DNA of 36,537 bases from Bacillus sp. BA3 (GCA_002835675.1 PIZR01000017.1:1-36537); one strand, 5' to 3'; positions 1 to 8,179 are shown, numbered from the stretch's first letter. A program made the numbers and translations. The notes: a model not told the origin generated them from the sequence alone.

Positions 1-563
<563 letters not shown>

Positions 564-659
564 AATGTTTGACTTGCTCATTTGCTTTTTTTGATAGTGT
601 GTGCTCACTTAAAATTTAACGTTGGCGCTTTGTTTTGTTCAGTTTTCAAAGAGCAATAA
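564..659 (-). other. 16S leader between tRNA-Gly and 16S
   Basis: This 96-base spacer contains TGCTCTTTGAAAACTGAAC (complement near 638-656), the kind of leader sequence commonly seen in Bacillus rRNA operons and resembling a boxA/antitermination region. I find no convincing -35/-10 pair here, so the 16S is probably read from promoters within or before the tRNA cluster. Confidence 0.5.
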
Positions 660-733
660 TGGAGCGGGTGAAGAGAATCGAACTCTCATCATCAGCTTGG
701 AAGGCTGAGGTTTTACCACTAAACTACACCCGC
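660..733 (-). tRNA. tRNA-Gly (TCC)
   Basis: Reads GCGGGTGTAGTTTAGTGGTA at the 5' end with a closing CACCCGC acceptor strand. The anticodon loop is CTTCCAA, giving anticodon TCC. The CCA end is encoded. It is the last tRNA before the 16S gene. Confidence 0.95.
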
Positions 734-762
734 ATTTAATTTTAAAATATTTTCAGAAAGAA

Positions 763-839
763 TGGTCGGGAAGACAGGATTCGAACCTGCGACCCCTTGG
801 TCCCAAACCAAGTGCTCTACCAAGCTGAGCTACTTCCCG
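763..839 (-). tRNA. tRNA-Pro (TGG)
   Basis: Acceptor CGGGAAG pairs with CTTCCCG. The anticodon loop TTTGGGA gives TGG, the T arm is GGTTCGAATCC, and CCA is encoded. Confidence 0.95.
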
Positions 840-846
840 TAAAATA

Positions 847-923
847 TGGTGCGCCCGGCGGGAGTCGAACCTACAACCTTCTGATTCGTAGTCAGATGCT
901 CTATCCAATTGAGCTACGGGCGC
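847..923 (-). tRNA. tRNA-Arg (ACG)
   Basis: Acceptor GCGCCCG pairs with CGGGCGC. The anticodon loop CTACGAA gives ACG, with the first base presumably edited to inosine, and CCA is encoded. Confidence 0.95.
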
Positions 924-941
924 TAATTTCTATGATGTTAT

Positions 942-1027
<86 letters not shown>

Positions 1028-1042
1028 GAAAGCGACTTTGTA

Positions 1043-1071
1043 AGTTTAACACCTTTTCAACTTGATGTCAA
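1043..1071 (-). promoter_or_regulatory. SigA promoter inside the tRNA cluster, before tRNA-Leu(GAG)
   Basis: Minus strand TTGACA (1071-1066), 17-base spacer, TAAACT (1048-1043). The -35 is perfect. A G falls about 7 bases downstream of the -10 (1036), which would suit GTP-initiated stable-RNA transcription. It would drive Leu(GAG), Arg, Pro, Gly and the 16S operon. Confidence 0.7.
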
Positions 1072-1085
1072 GAAGAAAATATCAG

Positions 1086-1167
1086 TGCGGGTGAAGGGAC
1101 TTGAACCCCCACGCCTTGCGGCGCCAGATCCTAAGTCTGGTGCGTCTGCCAATTCCGCCACACCCGC
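1086..1167 (-). tRNA. tRNA-Leu (TAG), CCA not encoded
   Basis: Class II tRNA with variable arm GCGCCGCAAGGCGT. The anticodon loop CTTAGGA gives TAG. The acceptor GCGGGTG/CACCCGC is followed by A then CTGAT, so the CCA end is not in the DNA and must be added by the CCA-adding enzyme. Confidence 0.95.
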
Positions 1168-1176
1168 GAAAATAAA

Positions 1177-1252
1177 TGGTGAGCCATGAAGGATTCGAAC
1201 CTTCGACCCTCTGATTAAAAGTCAGATGCTCTACCAACTGAGCTAATGGCTC
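1177..1252 (-). tRNA. tRNA-Lys (TTT)
   Basis: Acceptor GAGCCAT/ATGGCTC, anticodon loop CTTTTAA giving TTT, CCA encoded. Confidence 0.95.
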
Positions 1253-1261
1253 TAAATAAAA

Positions 1262-1336
1262 TGGCTGGGCTAGAAGGGATCGAACCTTCGCATGACGGAA
1301 TCAAAATCCGTTGCCTTACCGCTTGGCTATAGCCCA
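1262..1336 (-). tRNA. tRNA-Gln (TTG)
   Basis: Acceptor TGGGCTA/TAGCCCA, anticodon loop TTTTGAT giving TTG, discriminator G, CCA encoded. Confidence 0.95.
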
Positions 1337-1368
1337 ATAATCAAATACTAATTAACAGCCAGGATAAC

Positions 1369-1397
1369 ATTATATCACGATAATATTATTTTAGCAA
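1369..1397 (-). promoter_or_regulatory. SigA promoter inside the tRNA cluster, before tRNA-Gln
   Basis: Minus strand TTGCTA (1397-1392), 17-base spacer, perfect TATAAT (1374-1369), in the 77-base AT-rich gap between tRNA-Asp and tRNA-Gln, by far the widest gap in the cluster apart from the Leu-Leu gap. Confidence 0.65.
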
Positions 1398-1413
1398 GTG
1401 TTTTTTAAAAAAA

Positions 1414-1489
1414 TGGCGGTCCCGACGGGAATCGAACCCGCGATCTCCTGCGTGACAGGCAGGCATGTTAACCGCTACACCACGGGACC
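1414..1489 (-). tRNA. tRNA-Asp (GTC)
   Basis: Acceptor GGTCCCG/CGGGACC, anticodon loop CTGTCAC giving GTC, discriminator G, CCA encoded. Confidence 0.95.
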
Positions 1490-1514
1490 AGTATTTTGAT
1501 TATGTATAAGAAAG

Positions 1515-1586
1515 TGACCCATACGGGATTCGAACCCGTGTTACCGCCGTGAAAGGGCGGTGTCTTAACCGCTTGACCAATGGGCC
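1515..1586 (-). tRNA. tRNA-Glu (TTC), CCA not encoded
   Basis: Acceptor GGCCCAT pairs with ATGGGTC (one G-T wobble). The anticodon loop CTTTCAC gives TTC. After discriminator A the DNA reads CTTTC, so CCA is not encoded. Confidence 0.95.
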
Positions 1587-1601
1587 TTGATAAAATGTAA
1601 C

Positions 1602-1692
1602 TGGCGGAGAAGGAGGGATTTGAACCCTCGCGCCGCTTACGCGACCTACACCCTTAGCAGGGGCGCCTCTTCAGCCTCTTGAGTACTTCCCC
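1602..1692 (-). tRNA. tRNA-Ser (GCT)
   Basis: A 91-base class II tRNA. Acceptor GGGGAAG/CTTCTCC, anticodon loop CTGCTAA giving GCT, long variable arm with GTCGCGTAAGCGGC, discriminator G, CCA encoded. Confidence 0.95.
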
Positions 1693-1699
1693 AAAAAAA

Positions 1700-1774
1700 T
1701 GGCTCCGCAGGTAGGACTCGAACCTACGACCGTTCGGTTAACAGCCGAATGCTCTACCACTGAGCTACTGCGGA
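1700..1774 (-). tRNA. tRNA-Asn (GTT)
   Basis: Acceptor TCCGCAG/CTGCGGA, anticodon loop CTGTTAA giving GTT, CCA encoded. It is the first gene of the tRNA cluster; the order Asn-Ser-Glu..Gln-Lys-Leu-Leu matches the start of the B. subtilis trnS cluster. Confidence 0.95.
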
Positions 1775-1859
1775 ATAATGAAAATTGGGTTCCTTTTTCA
1801 CGCTCAAGGACCTTAGTGTTTGTCGTTAAGAACAAGTTGTTATCTTGTCGACTCTTATG

Positions 1860-1888
1860 ATTATAAAGAGGTTGCAACTTAAAGTCAA
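1860..1888 (-). promoter_or_regulatory. SigA promoter of the tRNA-rRNA operon
   Basis: Minus strand TTGACT (1888-1883), 17-base spacer, perfect TATAAT (1865-1860). It starts a leader of about 80 bases before tRNA-Asn; the leader contains a small ACAAG..CTTGT hairpin. Confidence 0.75.
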
Positions 1889-1921
1889 GGGTTCTTTTAT
1901 GTTTTTTTATATTTTTGTTTT

Positions 1922-2386
1922 TTACTCCTTAAACCCTTGGTAAATCAATGTTCCACGACATTTACCACAAACGAAACGGGTAGTGTCGATTCGCTTTTTT
2001 CTTATATACACCTGCTGACAGTCTTCACATTTATATTGAATAGTATTCATCTTTTTCTTTAATTGGTTAGATGGCAGCGGCTCGCAAAATCTCGGTGCCC
2101 CCACTTTTTTGAGTAATTGCTTAAAGTCCGCATCACGATGCTGGTACCCCTTTTTTTCGATGTGCAGATGATAATGGCACAATTCATGCTTAATGATTCC
2201 AATCATTTCTTCCACACCGCGTTCATCAAGATACTTCTTATTGATTTCTATATTGTGTGAACGGAGCAAGTATCGGCCTCCCGTTGTTCGGAGACGTGGA
2301 TTAAAACTGGCTTGGTGTCTAAAGGCCTTTTCAAAGTCTTTCAACGATATTTCTTCCACTAGTTTTTGCAATTGCCGATTATCCAT
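1922..2386 (-). CDS. sprT: SprT-like zinc metalloprotease-fold protein
   Basis: A 154-residue cytoplasmic protein of the SprT family (YdcK in B. subtilis). The zinc-protease signature HELCH is at residues 67-71, with a further HLH just after, and a C-terminal zinc ribbon uses Cys120, Cys123, Cys140 and Cys143. Family members share the fold of the SPRTN/Wss1 DNA-protein crosslink proteases, but the bacterial substrate is not established. The start ATG at 2386 follows a strong GGGAGGGGG ribosome-binding site. It is transcribed toward the tRNA cluster and away from cmpA. The stop is 33 bases before the tRNA promoter -35, and I see no obvious terminator between them. Confidence 0.88.
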   Translation of the reverse strand: MDNRQLQKLVEEISLKDFEKAFRHQASFNPRLRTTGGRYLLRSHNIEINKKYLDERGVEEMIGIIKHELCHYHLHIEKKGYQHRDADFKQLLKKVGAPRFCEPLPSNQLKKKMNTIQYKCEDCQQVYIRKKRIDTTRFVCGKCRGTLIYQGFKE

Positions 2387-2420
2387 TTCCCCCTCCCTTT
2401 CCTTGGTAACATGACAACCT

Positions 2421-2446
2421 ATTATAACATAGACTAATAATACAAT
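2421..2446. promoter_or_regulatory. Divergent promoter elements between sprT and cmpA
   Basis: On the minus strand a perfect TATAAT (2426-2421) faces sprT but lacks a good -35. On the plus strand AATACAAT (about 2439-2446) resembles the SigE -10 consensus CATACAAT and would fit mother-cell expression of cmpA. Both are pattern matches only. Confidence 0.3.
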
Positions 2447-2469
2447 AGGAAACTAAGGGAGGAAAAGCT

Positions 2470-2589
2470 ATGCCTAATTGGTTCCAGAATCAAATCCGCA
2501 AAGCCTTTTATGAAAAGGATTATTATCAAGTGAAGATGTTGAATCAATGTTGGTTTTTTTATCAAAAAAAAGAAAGCCTCCGTTTATAA
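2470..2589 (+). CDS. cmpA: Cortex morphogenetic protein CmpA (39 residues)
   Basis: Short gene starting ATG at 2470 after the strong ribosome-binding site AGGGAGG and ending TAA at 2587-2589. The 39-residue product begins MPNWFQNQIRKAF and contains YYQVKMLNQCWFFYQ, closely matching the 37-residue CmpA of B. subtilis, also encoded between tex (ydcI) and sprT (ydcK). CmpA is a small mother-cell sporulation protein that links coat and cortex assembly through SpoIVA quality control (established in B. subtilis). Expression is expected under SigE, and a SigE-like -10 lies upstream. It is convergent with tex. Identification rests on sequence memory plus synteny. Confidence 0.88.
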   Translation: MPNWFQNQIRKAFYEKDYYQVKMLNQCWFFYQKKESLRL

Positions 2590-2608
2590 ATTCAACTTTG
2601 CTCCATAT

Positions 2609-2636
2609 AAAAAAACCCCTTCTACTATAGAAGGAG
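2609..2636 (-). terminator. Intrinsic terminator after tex
   Basis: Minus strand hairpin CTCCTTCTA-tag-TAGAAGGGG followed by seven T, 11 bases past the tex stop codon. Confidence 0.9.
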
Positions 2637-2647
2637 CTTACCGTAGG

Positions 2648-4831
2648 CTATTTTTGATCCTTTGGCTCGAGCATCGTTAAAGATACCCTTTGTTTTTTGG
2701 AGTCAACCAGTTCGACCCAAACCGTCACAACATCCCCAACGGCCACTACATCCAATGGATGCTTTACAAACCGGTTGCTCAGTTTAGAAATATGAACCAG
2801 TCCATCCTGTTTAACACCAATGTCCACAAACGCACCGAAATCCACAACATTCCTCACTGTACCTTGTAATTCCATCCCAATTTGCAGATCCTCCATTTTT
2901 AGTACATCCTGCTTAAGCAGTGGTTTTGATAATTCATCCCGAGGATCTCTTCCCGGTTTCATCAAATCATCTATGATATCTTTAATCGTAATTTCCCCAA
3001 TTTCCAATTCCTCGGCCAAATCAGCCGGATTTAGTTTGCCTAATTCTTCATTCAGGGCATCACTGCCTAAATCATCGGATGTGAATCCCATTTTCTTTAA
3101 TAATTTATTCACGGCACTGTAGTTCTCAGGATGTATCGCTGTTTGATCTAAAGGCTCATCTCCATTAATGATACGTAAGAACCCTATACATTGTTCATAT
3201 GTTTTGGCACCAAGCCGGGGAATCTTCTTTAATTCCTTCCTACTTGAAAACTTCCCTTCCACTTCCCTTTTCTTCACAATATTTTGAGCAACCGATTTTG
3301 ATAAACCAGCTACATATTGCAAAAGTGACGATGAAGCGGTATTGACATTCACTCCCACCTGGTTAACAGCTGTTTCTACTACAAAGGTGAGGGATTCTGT
3401 TAACTTTTTCTGGGACACATCATGTTGATACTGACCCACCCCCACGGATTGCGGATCGATTTTAACAAGTTCAGCAAGGGGATCCTGAAGCCTTCTGCCT
3501 ATCGAAACGGCGCTTCTCTGTTCTACTTGAAGATCTGGAAACTCTTCACGGGCAATATCCGAGGCTGAATACACGCTGGCTCCCGCTTCATTAACAATTA
3601 TATATGAAATATTCCCTTTCACTTCTTTTAAAATATCTGCGATGAATTGCTCTGATTCACGTGATGCCGTACCATTGCCGATTGCCACGATTTCAACCGA
3701 GAACCGCTGAAGTATTTCAATCGTTTTTTCACGGGCAGCATTAAGCTTCGCAGCAGGAGGATGCGGGTAGATCACACTGATATCGAGAACCTTTCCGGTT
3801 TCATCAATGACGGCCAACTTACAGCCAGTCCGATATGCCGGATCAAGGGCAAGGACCACTTTCCCTTTAAGCGGGGGCTGCAAGAGCAGGTTCCGCAGGT
3901 TTTCAGAGAAAATATGGATGGCTTGATCCTCAGCTTTTTCCGTCAACTCTTTTCTGATTTCCCGTTCTACAGAAGGCAGGATCAATCGCTTGAGTCCATC
4001 CTCAATCGCAGATTTAAGAACAACTTGGGCTTCAGATTTGTTATTTTTAATGATTTTCCGCTCAAGATGACCAATGATGATTTCAGTCCGGGGCTGAATG
4101 GAGATTCGCAGAACTTCTTCCTTTTCACCTCTATTCAGCGCCAACACCCGATGCGGTACGATCCTTTGAACCGGCTCCTCGTATTCATAGTACATTTCGA
4201 AGATTTTTTTCTCGTCCTTCTCTTCATTTTTCACAGTTGAAACCATTTTTCCGGCTTTGAAAATTTCAGCCCTTATCCACTTCCTTAATTCTGCATCATC
4301 GGATATATGTTCAGCTATGATATCCTGCGCTCCAGCAATAGCCTCTTCAATAGAAGAAACTTCTTTTTCTGCCGATATGAATTCTGCAGCTTTTTCGCTA
4401 ACACTGGCATGCATTGGACATTCCAGAAGCCAATTGGCCAGTGGTTCAAGACCCTTTTCTTTAGCAACTGTCGCTTTCGTTCTCCTTTTTTGTTTGAATG
4501 GCCTGTATAAATCCTCGACTTCCTGCAGTTTTGTTGCCTTCTCGATTTGTATCGTTAATTCTTCGGTCAATTTTCCCTGTTCACCAATCGAACGCGTAAC
4601 TTCCGCTTTCCTCTGGCCAAGGTTTTCAAGATAGTTCCACCTTTCCATGATGGAACGAATCTGAACTTCATCAAGCGAACCCGTCATTTCTTTCCTATAC
4701 CGAGCGATAAAAGGGACAGTGTTCCCTTCTTGCAGCATCTGTATGACGTTTTGGACTTGATTATTTTTCAAAGTTAGCTCATTGGATATTTGTTTAATCA
4801 GTTCTTTCAATTTATCTTCTACAACGATCAT
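2648..4831 (-). CDS. tex: Tex-family RNA-binding transcription accessory protein
   Basis: A 727-residue Tex homologue (YdcI in B. subtilis). Domains in order: helical N-terminal Tex region with the FIARYRKEMTG motif, a YqgF/RNase H-like domain (LALDPAYRTGCKLAVID), paired helix-hairpin-helix repeats, and a C-terminal S1 RNA-binding domain (GTVRNVVDFGAFVDIGVKQD). Tex proteins bind RNA and affect transcription; the exact role in Bacillus is not settled. The start is set at ATG 4831 because the site GGAGG lies 8 bases upstream; an in-frame TTG at 4846 overlaps that site and is rejected. The gene lies after rsbX in the same direction but is separated from it by a terminator. Confidence 0.94.
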   Translation of the reverse strand: MIVVEDKLKELIKQISNELTLKNNQVQNVIQMLQEGNTVPFIARYRKEMTGSLDEVQIRSIMERWNYLENLGQRKAEVTRSIGEQGKLTEELTIQIEKATKLQEVEDLYRPFKQKRRTKATVAKEKGLEPLANWLLECPMHASVSEKAAEFISAEKEVSSIEEAIAGAQDIIAEHISDDAELRKWIRAEIFKAGKMVSTVKNEEKDEKKIFEMYYEYEEPVQRIVPHRVLALNRGEKEEVLRISIQPRTEIIIGHLERKIIKNNKSEAQVVLKSAIEDGLKRLILPSVEREIRKELTEKAEDQAIHIFSENLRNLLLQPPLKGKVVLALDPAYRTGCKLAVIDETGKVLDISVIYPHPPAAKLNAAREKTIEILQRFSVEIVAIGNGTASRESEQFIADILKEVKGNISYIIVNEAGASVYSASDIAREEFPDLQVEQRSAVSIGRRLQDPLAELVKIDPQSVGVGQYQHDVSQKKLTESLTFVVETAVNQVGVNVNTASSSLLQYVAGLSKSVAQNIVKKREVEGKFSSRKELKKIPRLGAKTYEQCIGFLRIINGDEPLDQTAIHPENYSAVNKLLKKMGFTSDDLGSDALNEELGKLNPADLAEELEIGEITIKDIIDDLMKPGRDPRDELSKPLLKQDVLKMEDLQIGMELQGTVRNVVDFGAFVDIGVKQDGLVHISKLSNRFVKHPLDVVAVGDVVTVWVELVDSKKQRVSLTMLEPKDQK

Positions 4832-4904
4832 TATGTTTACCTCCAACCTTTTGATCTAATAAGTATAGTCTAGCAAATGAGTGATGAAGTTGCGAATTCA
4901 ATAC

Positions 4905-4942
4905 AAAAAAGCTCACTTCCGAATTATGGCGAAAGTAAGCTT
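4905..4942 (-). terminator. Terminator of the sigB operon, overlapping the rsbX stop
   Basis: Minus strand stem AAGCTTACTTTCG pairs with CGGAAGTGAGCTT and is followed by a T run. The rsbX stop codon (4926-4924) lies in the loop, so the end of rsbX forms one arm of the hairpin. Confidence 0.85.
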
Positions 4943-5535
4943 CCTAAAATGAAAGTTGTATCATCTGCAGTTAATGGACTGCTTTTTAATATGCACTGTG
5001 CGTTCTTATCGATAGGGACTAGCCTTTTTAAAAAAGATTTAGCTCCCTTAAGTTCTAAACCATCGGAATGAAGGATGAATTTTGCATTTGGTTCATATTT
5101 GTAGCTCTGCGTCCTGTATGTTTGTTTCCTTCCGGATAAATACCCTGTAACAGGTAAAGGGTAAACGAGTTTATCGTCGCTTGGATTATACAGAAAAAAG
5201 CGGATGTTACCCACTGAACTGTATACAAATTCATTCTTGTCATAAAAAATCTTCAAAATCGAAACGGCTGCCCCCCGCTTATCGACTAAAACCTGGTTAC
5301 ATACTGCCATTAATGATTCTACATCCAACTCATGATTACGTTTAACTTCCTCGATGACGGCATGGGAGGAATCATAAGCATTTTTGCCGCTGCCTAGACC
5401 ATCTGCCAGGACACACACAAAGTATTCTTTCGTATGAAGAAAGAAGTAATCATCACCACAATAAACCATCCCGTTTTTAGACGATTGAGAGACAAGGACT
5501 TCTATTTTTTCTTCCCTCAGAATATCTTTGATCAC
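4924..5535 (-). CDS. rsbX: RsbX, phosphoserine phosphatase, feedback reset of the stressosome
   Basis: A 203-residue PP2C-type phosphatase, last gene of the sigB operon. Metal-site motifs are visible in order: GDDYFF near residue 27, LADGLGSG near 44, HSDGLEL near 156 and ADDTTFILG near the C terminus. In B. subtilis RsbX (199 residues) removes phosphate from RsbS and RsbR, so the stressosome can recapture RsbT after stress. It overlaps sigB by 4 bases (translational coupling). Its stop codon is inside the terminator hairpin. Confidence 0.95.
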   Translation of the reverse strand: MIKDILREEKIEVLVSQSSKNGMVYCGDDYFFLHTKEYFVCVLADGLGSGKNAYDSSHAVIEEVKRNHELDVESLMAVCNQVLVDKRGAAVSILKIFYDKNEFVYSSVGNIRFFLYNPSDDKLVYPLPVTGYLSGRKQTYRTQSYKYEPNAKFILHSDGLELKGAKSFLKRLVPIDKNAQCILKSSPLTADDTTFILGSLLSP

Positions 5536-6320
5536 TGAATTAACTCCGAGTTTTCAGCATTAATGGCTTCTTGAAGCTTCTTGATCGCGCGGCGTTGGAG
5601 CCTTGAAACATGCATTTGGGAAATCCCCAGTTTATCGCCAGCTTCTTTCTGGCTTAAATTCTCTAAATAAGTATGTTGAATGATCATCTTTTCACGGTCA
5701 CTCAGAACATGCAGCACCTTTTCAAGCACAAGCCGCTGATTGACCTTTTCAAAACCTTCATCGACATTCCCGAATATATCAAGTAACGTGACAGTACCGC
5801 CATCAGAATCCGCCTCAATAGAATGATCCACAGATAAAGCTTGATAGCTTTTTCCCATTTCCATCGCTTCTAAAACTTCTTCTTCAGTCACGCCTATACT
5901 ATCGGCTATTTCATCTATTCTTGGTGAGCGATGCAGAGTTGTCGTCAATTCCTCGACAGTCACCCTGATTTTCGGACCAAGCTCCTTAATTCTCCTTGGC
6001 ACATGGACACTCCATGTTTTGTCACGAAGGAACCTTTTGATTTCGCCGATTATAGTAGGGACGGCAAATGCCTCAAAGCTCTTACCGAAAGATTCATCAT
6101 ATCGTCGAATGGCACCTAATAAACCAATCATGCCGACTTGGGAGATATCCTCCTGAAATGATTTCCCTTTCGCATACTTGCGGGCGATTGTTTCAACTAA
6201 ACTTTTATAATGGATGACTAGATTACTCTGTGCTTCATCATCTTGATTCTGCTGGTAAGCTCTAATCCATTCATTTACCTGTTCTCTTTGTGCCTGATTA
6301 GGTTGAGACTGTTTTTGCAT
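5532..6320 (-). CDS. sigB: RNA polymerase sigma factor SigB
   Basis: A 262-residue general-stress sigma factor. Region 2 (QEDISQVGMIGLLGAIRRYD, then FAVPTIIGEIKRFLRDKTW), region 3 (PRRIKELG) and region 4 helix-turn-helix (LSQKEAGDKLGISQMHVSRL) are all present. Its length equals the family norm. It directs RNA polymerase to GTTTAA-N13-15-GGGTAT promoters and is held inactive by RsbW. The start overlaps the end of rsbW by 23 bases. Transcription is autocatalytic through the SigB promoter before rsbV. Confidence 0.98.
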   Translation of the reverse strand: MQKQSQPNQAQREQVNEWIRAYQQNQDDEAQSNLVIHYKSLVETIARKYAKGKSFQEDISQVGMIGLLGAIRRYDESFGKSFEAFAVPTIIGEIKRFLRDKTWSVHVPRRIKELGPKIRVTVEELTTTLHRSPRIDEIADSIGVTEEEVLEAMEMGKSYQALSVDHSIEADSDGGTVTLLDIFGNVDEGFEKVNQRLVLEKVLHVLSDREKMIIQHTYLENLSQKEAGDKLGISQMHVSRLQRRAIKKLQEAINAENSELIQ

Positions 6321-6771
6321 CCATCTCCACCTGCTCTCCTTCTAAAAACTTAGTCATAAATACTGTAACCCCATCATGCTGATGAATTTTAACATCATCC
6401 ATCAGAGTTTCAATAAGGTAAAGACCCAAGCCTCCTTCTCTCAAAAGTTCGACTTTTTGTCCATTTTCGTATGGACCGAGTCCTTGACGAACTTCTTCGA
6501 AATTACAGCTCTTGCCACTATCAGAAACCATGACCTCCAGACGGTCAGGATAAAGGCCGAAACTTACTTTCACTTCACCTTTTTCAGAATCCTTATATGC
6601 ATGCTGTACCGCATTTGTACAAGCCTCACTGGTAGCGATCTTCAAATCCTCAATTTCATCATACGCAAATCCCATCCGGCTTCCTATCCCAGAAAGCGTT
6701 AAACGAATGACACCGATGAATTCTGGTTTTGCAGGTATTTTCATTTCGATGTAATCATATACTTGACTCAT
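6298..6771 (-). CDS. rsbW: RsbW, anti-sigma-B factor and serine kinase
   Basis: A 157-residue GHKL-type kinase. The N box has Glu49 and Asn53 (EACTNAVQHAY); the G1 box has Asp84 and Gly86 (VSDSGKS); the G2 box is EGGLGLYLIETLMDDV. In B. subtilis RsbW binds either SigB or unphosphorylated RsbV, and inactivates RsbV by phosphorylating it. It overlaps rsbV by 4 bases and sigB by 23, as expected for tight stoichiometric coupling of switch partner and target. Confidence 0.98.
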   Translation of the reverse strand: MSQVYDYIEMKIPAKPEFIGVIRLTLSGIGSRMGFAYDEIEDLKIATSEACTNAVQHAYKDSEKGEVKVSFGLYPDRLEVMVSDSGKSCNFEEVRQGLGPYENGQKVELLREGGLGLYLIETLMDDVKIHQHDGVTVFMTKFLEGEQVEMDAKTVST

Positions 6772-7100
6772 TCTAACCCACCCTCTGTACCACTTTTTAT
6801 ATCAATGATATCTGCAAGACCTGTTATATCAAATAAACGTCGTAACCTTTCTGATAAGCCAACTAGTGTGAATTCGCCATTATGTGCCCTTACGCTTTTG
6901 AAAGCACCGACAAATACCCCAAGTCCCGTACTATCCATATAAGAGACTTCAGTTAAATCAATCGTAATCGAAACATTATCCTGCTCTGAAATCGGAAATA
7001 GTGATTCCCTTAATTTCGGTGCAGTATAGGCATCAATTTCACCTTTTAGTTTTACAACAAATTCAGTATTTAATTCATTAACATCTACAGTTATATTCAT
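6768..7100 (-). CDS. rsbV: RsbV, anti-anti-sigma factor
   Basis: A 110-residue STAS-domain protein. The phosphorylated serine is Ser57 in YMDSTGLG, matching Ser56 of B. subtilis. Unphosphorylated RsbV sequesters RsbW and so frees SigB. Its ribosome-binding site is GAGGTGGG. It is the first gene after the internal SigB promoter, so the rsbV-rsbW-sigB-rsbX unit can be amplified independently of the upstream stressosome genes. Confidence 0.98.
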   Translation of the reverse strand: MNITVDVNELNTEFVVKLKGEIDAYTAPKLRESLFPISEQDNVSITIDLTEVSYMDSTGLGVFVGAFKSVRAHNGEFTLVGLSERLRRLFDITGLADIIDIKSGTEGGLE

Positions 7101-7140
7101 CCTTGACCCACCTCTTCAAATCCTCTTCATTCCTATATCT

Positions 7141-7165
7141 ATACCCAGCAGAAACAATACTAAAC
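7141..7165 (-). promoter_or_regulatory. SigB-dependent promoter of rsbV-rsbW-sigB-rsbX
   Basis: Minus strand GTTTAG (7165-7160), 13-base spacer, GGGTAT (7146-7141). The -10 is perfect and the -35 matches 5 of 6 of GTTTAA. The last three bases of the -35 are the TAG stop codon of rsbU. Same position as the known autoregulatory SigB promoter of B. subtilis. Confidence 0.88.
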
Positions 7166-8170
7166 ATTTGATTTTAAAATTATTAATGTAAAATCATCCC
7201 TCAGTTGGAAGTTCTGCATTTTCTCTAATTGTTTAAATATATTATTCACCATTTCCTGGGCTTGCAAATGCATATTCTTTTTAATGAAACCGATAAGTGT
7301 TTCCCTTTCTATGAACCCATCATACGTCCGGCATTCCGTTACCCCATCGGATAATAAAATGATCATGTCTCCACGATTCACCGTTTTTTCATATTGGCGA
7401 TACCTTGTTTTTTTATCAACTCCAAGCAACAAGCCCTTTGCATCCAAATCACTAAAAGTACCTGTTGCGGCATCATAGTAAAAGCCAGGTTCATGTCCGG
7501 CTGAAGCATAGGAAAATTGCCTGTCATGCGGATCATATAAACCATAGAACATGGTTATGAACATGCTTGGATCCACATTATGCTCCACAACACGGTTCAA
7601 ACTCTCAAGCACACTATTCGGTTCATGACGATGCTCGGGAAGACTGTCCATCGCATATTTGATCATCGACATGCACAATGCAGCAGGAATCCCTTTTCCT
7701 ATGACATCTGCTATCCCTACTCCTATACGATCATTTTCATCTTGGACGAAGTGATAGTAATCTCCGTTCATCTGTCTCGCCGGAACACTGATCGCTCCAA
7801 TTTCAAGTGCTTTGATATCAGGAATTTTCGTTTCCAAAAGAGTATGTTGAACGTTTGCCGCAATCTCGATTTCCGTTTTCAGTTCCTGCTGTTGATGTCT
7901 AAGGCTTTGATGTTCACGGTATGCAATACCGTAGCCCATCATGACTTCCAGCAGAAAATCGAAAGAATCCAACACTTTTCCCGGTAATTCCGGGTAAAGT
8001 TCCATTAAGTTATTTTTATGCATACTGATGATTTCTTCTGGAGATATATTGTATTTGATATGTAGGCGGCTAATCTTTTGTCCTTGGTAGAGTGCCTGCT
8101 CATTTTGGTCTTTAAGATAAGTAGAAAGCGCCTCATGATACTTTTTCTCCATGTTCTCCCTAATATCCAT
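7160..8170 (-). CDS. rsbU: RsbU, PP2C phosphatase of RsbV
   Basis: A 336-residue protein phosphatase (335 in B. subtilis). The N-terminal helical RsbT-binding domain (about 1-85) includes PEEIISMHKNNL; the linker has EIEIAANVQHTLL; the catalytic PP2C/SpoIIE domain shows NGDYYHF, IADVIGKGIPAAL, LSDGVTE and RDDFTLI. RsbT binding activates it to dephosphorylate RsbV in response to environmental stress. ATG at 8170 follows AGGGGGG at good spacing; an in-frame ATG 18 bases later also has a plausible site, but the family length favours the first. It starts 9 bases after rsbT. Confidence 0.97.
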   Translation of the reverse strand: MDIRENMEKKYHEALSTYLKDQNEQALYQGQKISRLHIKYNISPEEIISMHKNNLMELYPELPGKVLDSFDFLLEVMMGYGIAYREHQSLRHQQQELKTEIEIAANVQHTLLETKIPDIKALEIGAISVPARQMNGDYYHFVQDENDRIGVGIADVIGKGIPAALCMSMIKYAMDSLPEHRHEPNSVLESLNRVVEHNVDPSMFITMFYGLYDPHDRQFSYASAGHEPGFYYDAATGTFSDLDAKGLLLGVDKKTRYRQYEKTVNRGDMIILLSDGVTECRTYDGFIERETLIGFIKKNMHLQAQEMVNNIFKQLEKMQNFQLRDDFTLIILKSNV

Positions 8171-8179
8171 ATTTCCCCC

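Noticed and set aside
1671..1877. 68-codon open frame on the minus strand
   Set aside because: Covers tRNA-Asn, part of tRNA-Ser and the tRNA promoter; not a protein gene.
3761..4240. 159-codon open frame opposite tex
   Set aside because: Shadow of the tex coding sequence; tex has the family motifs and a proper start.
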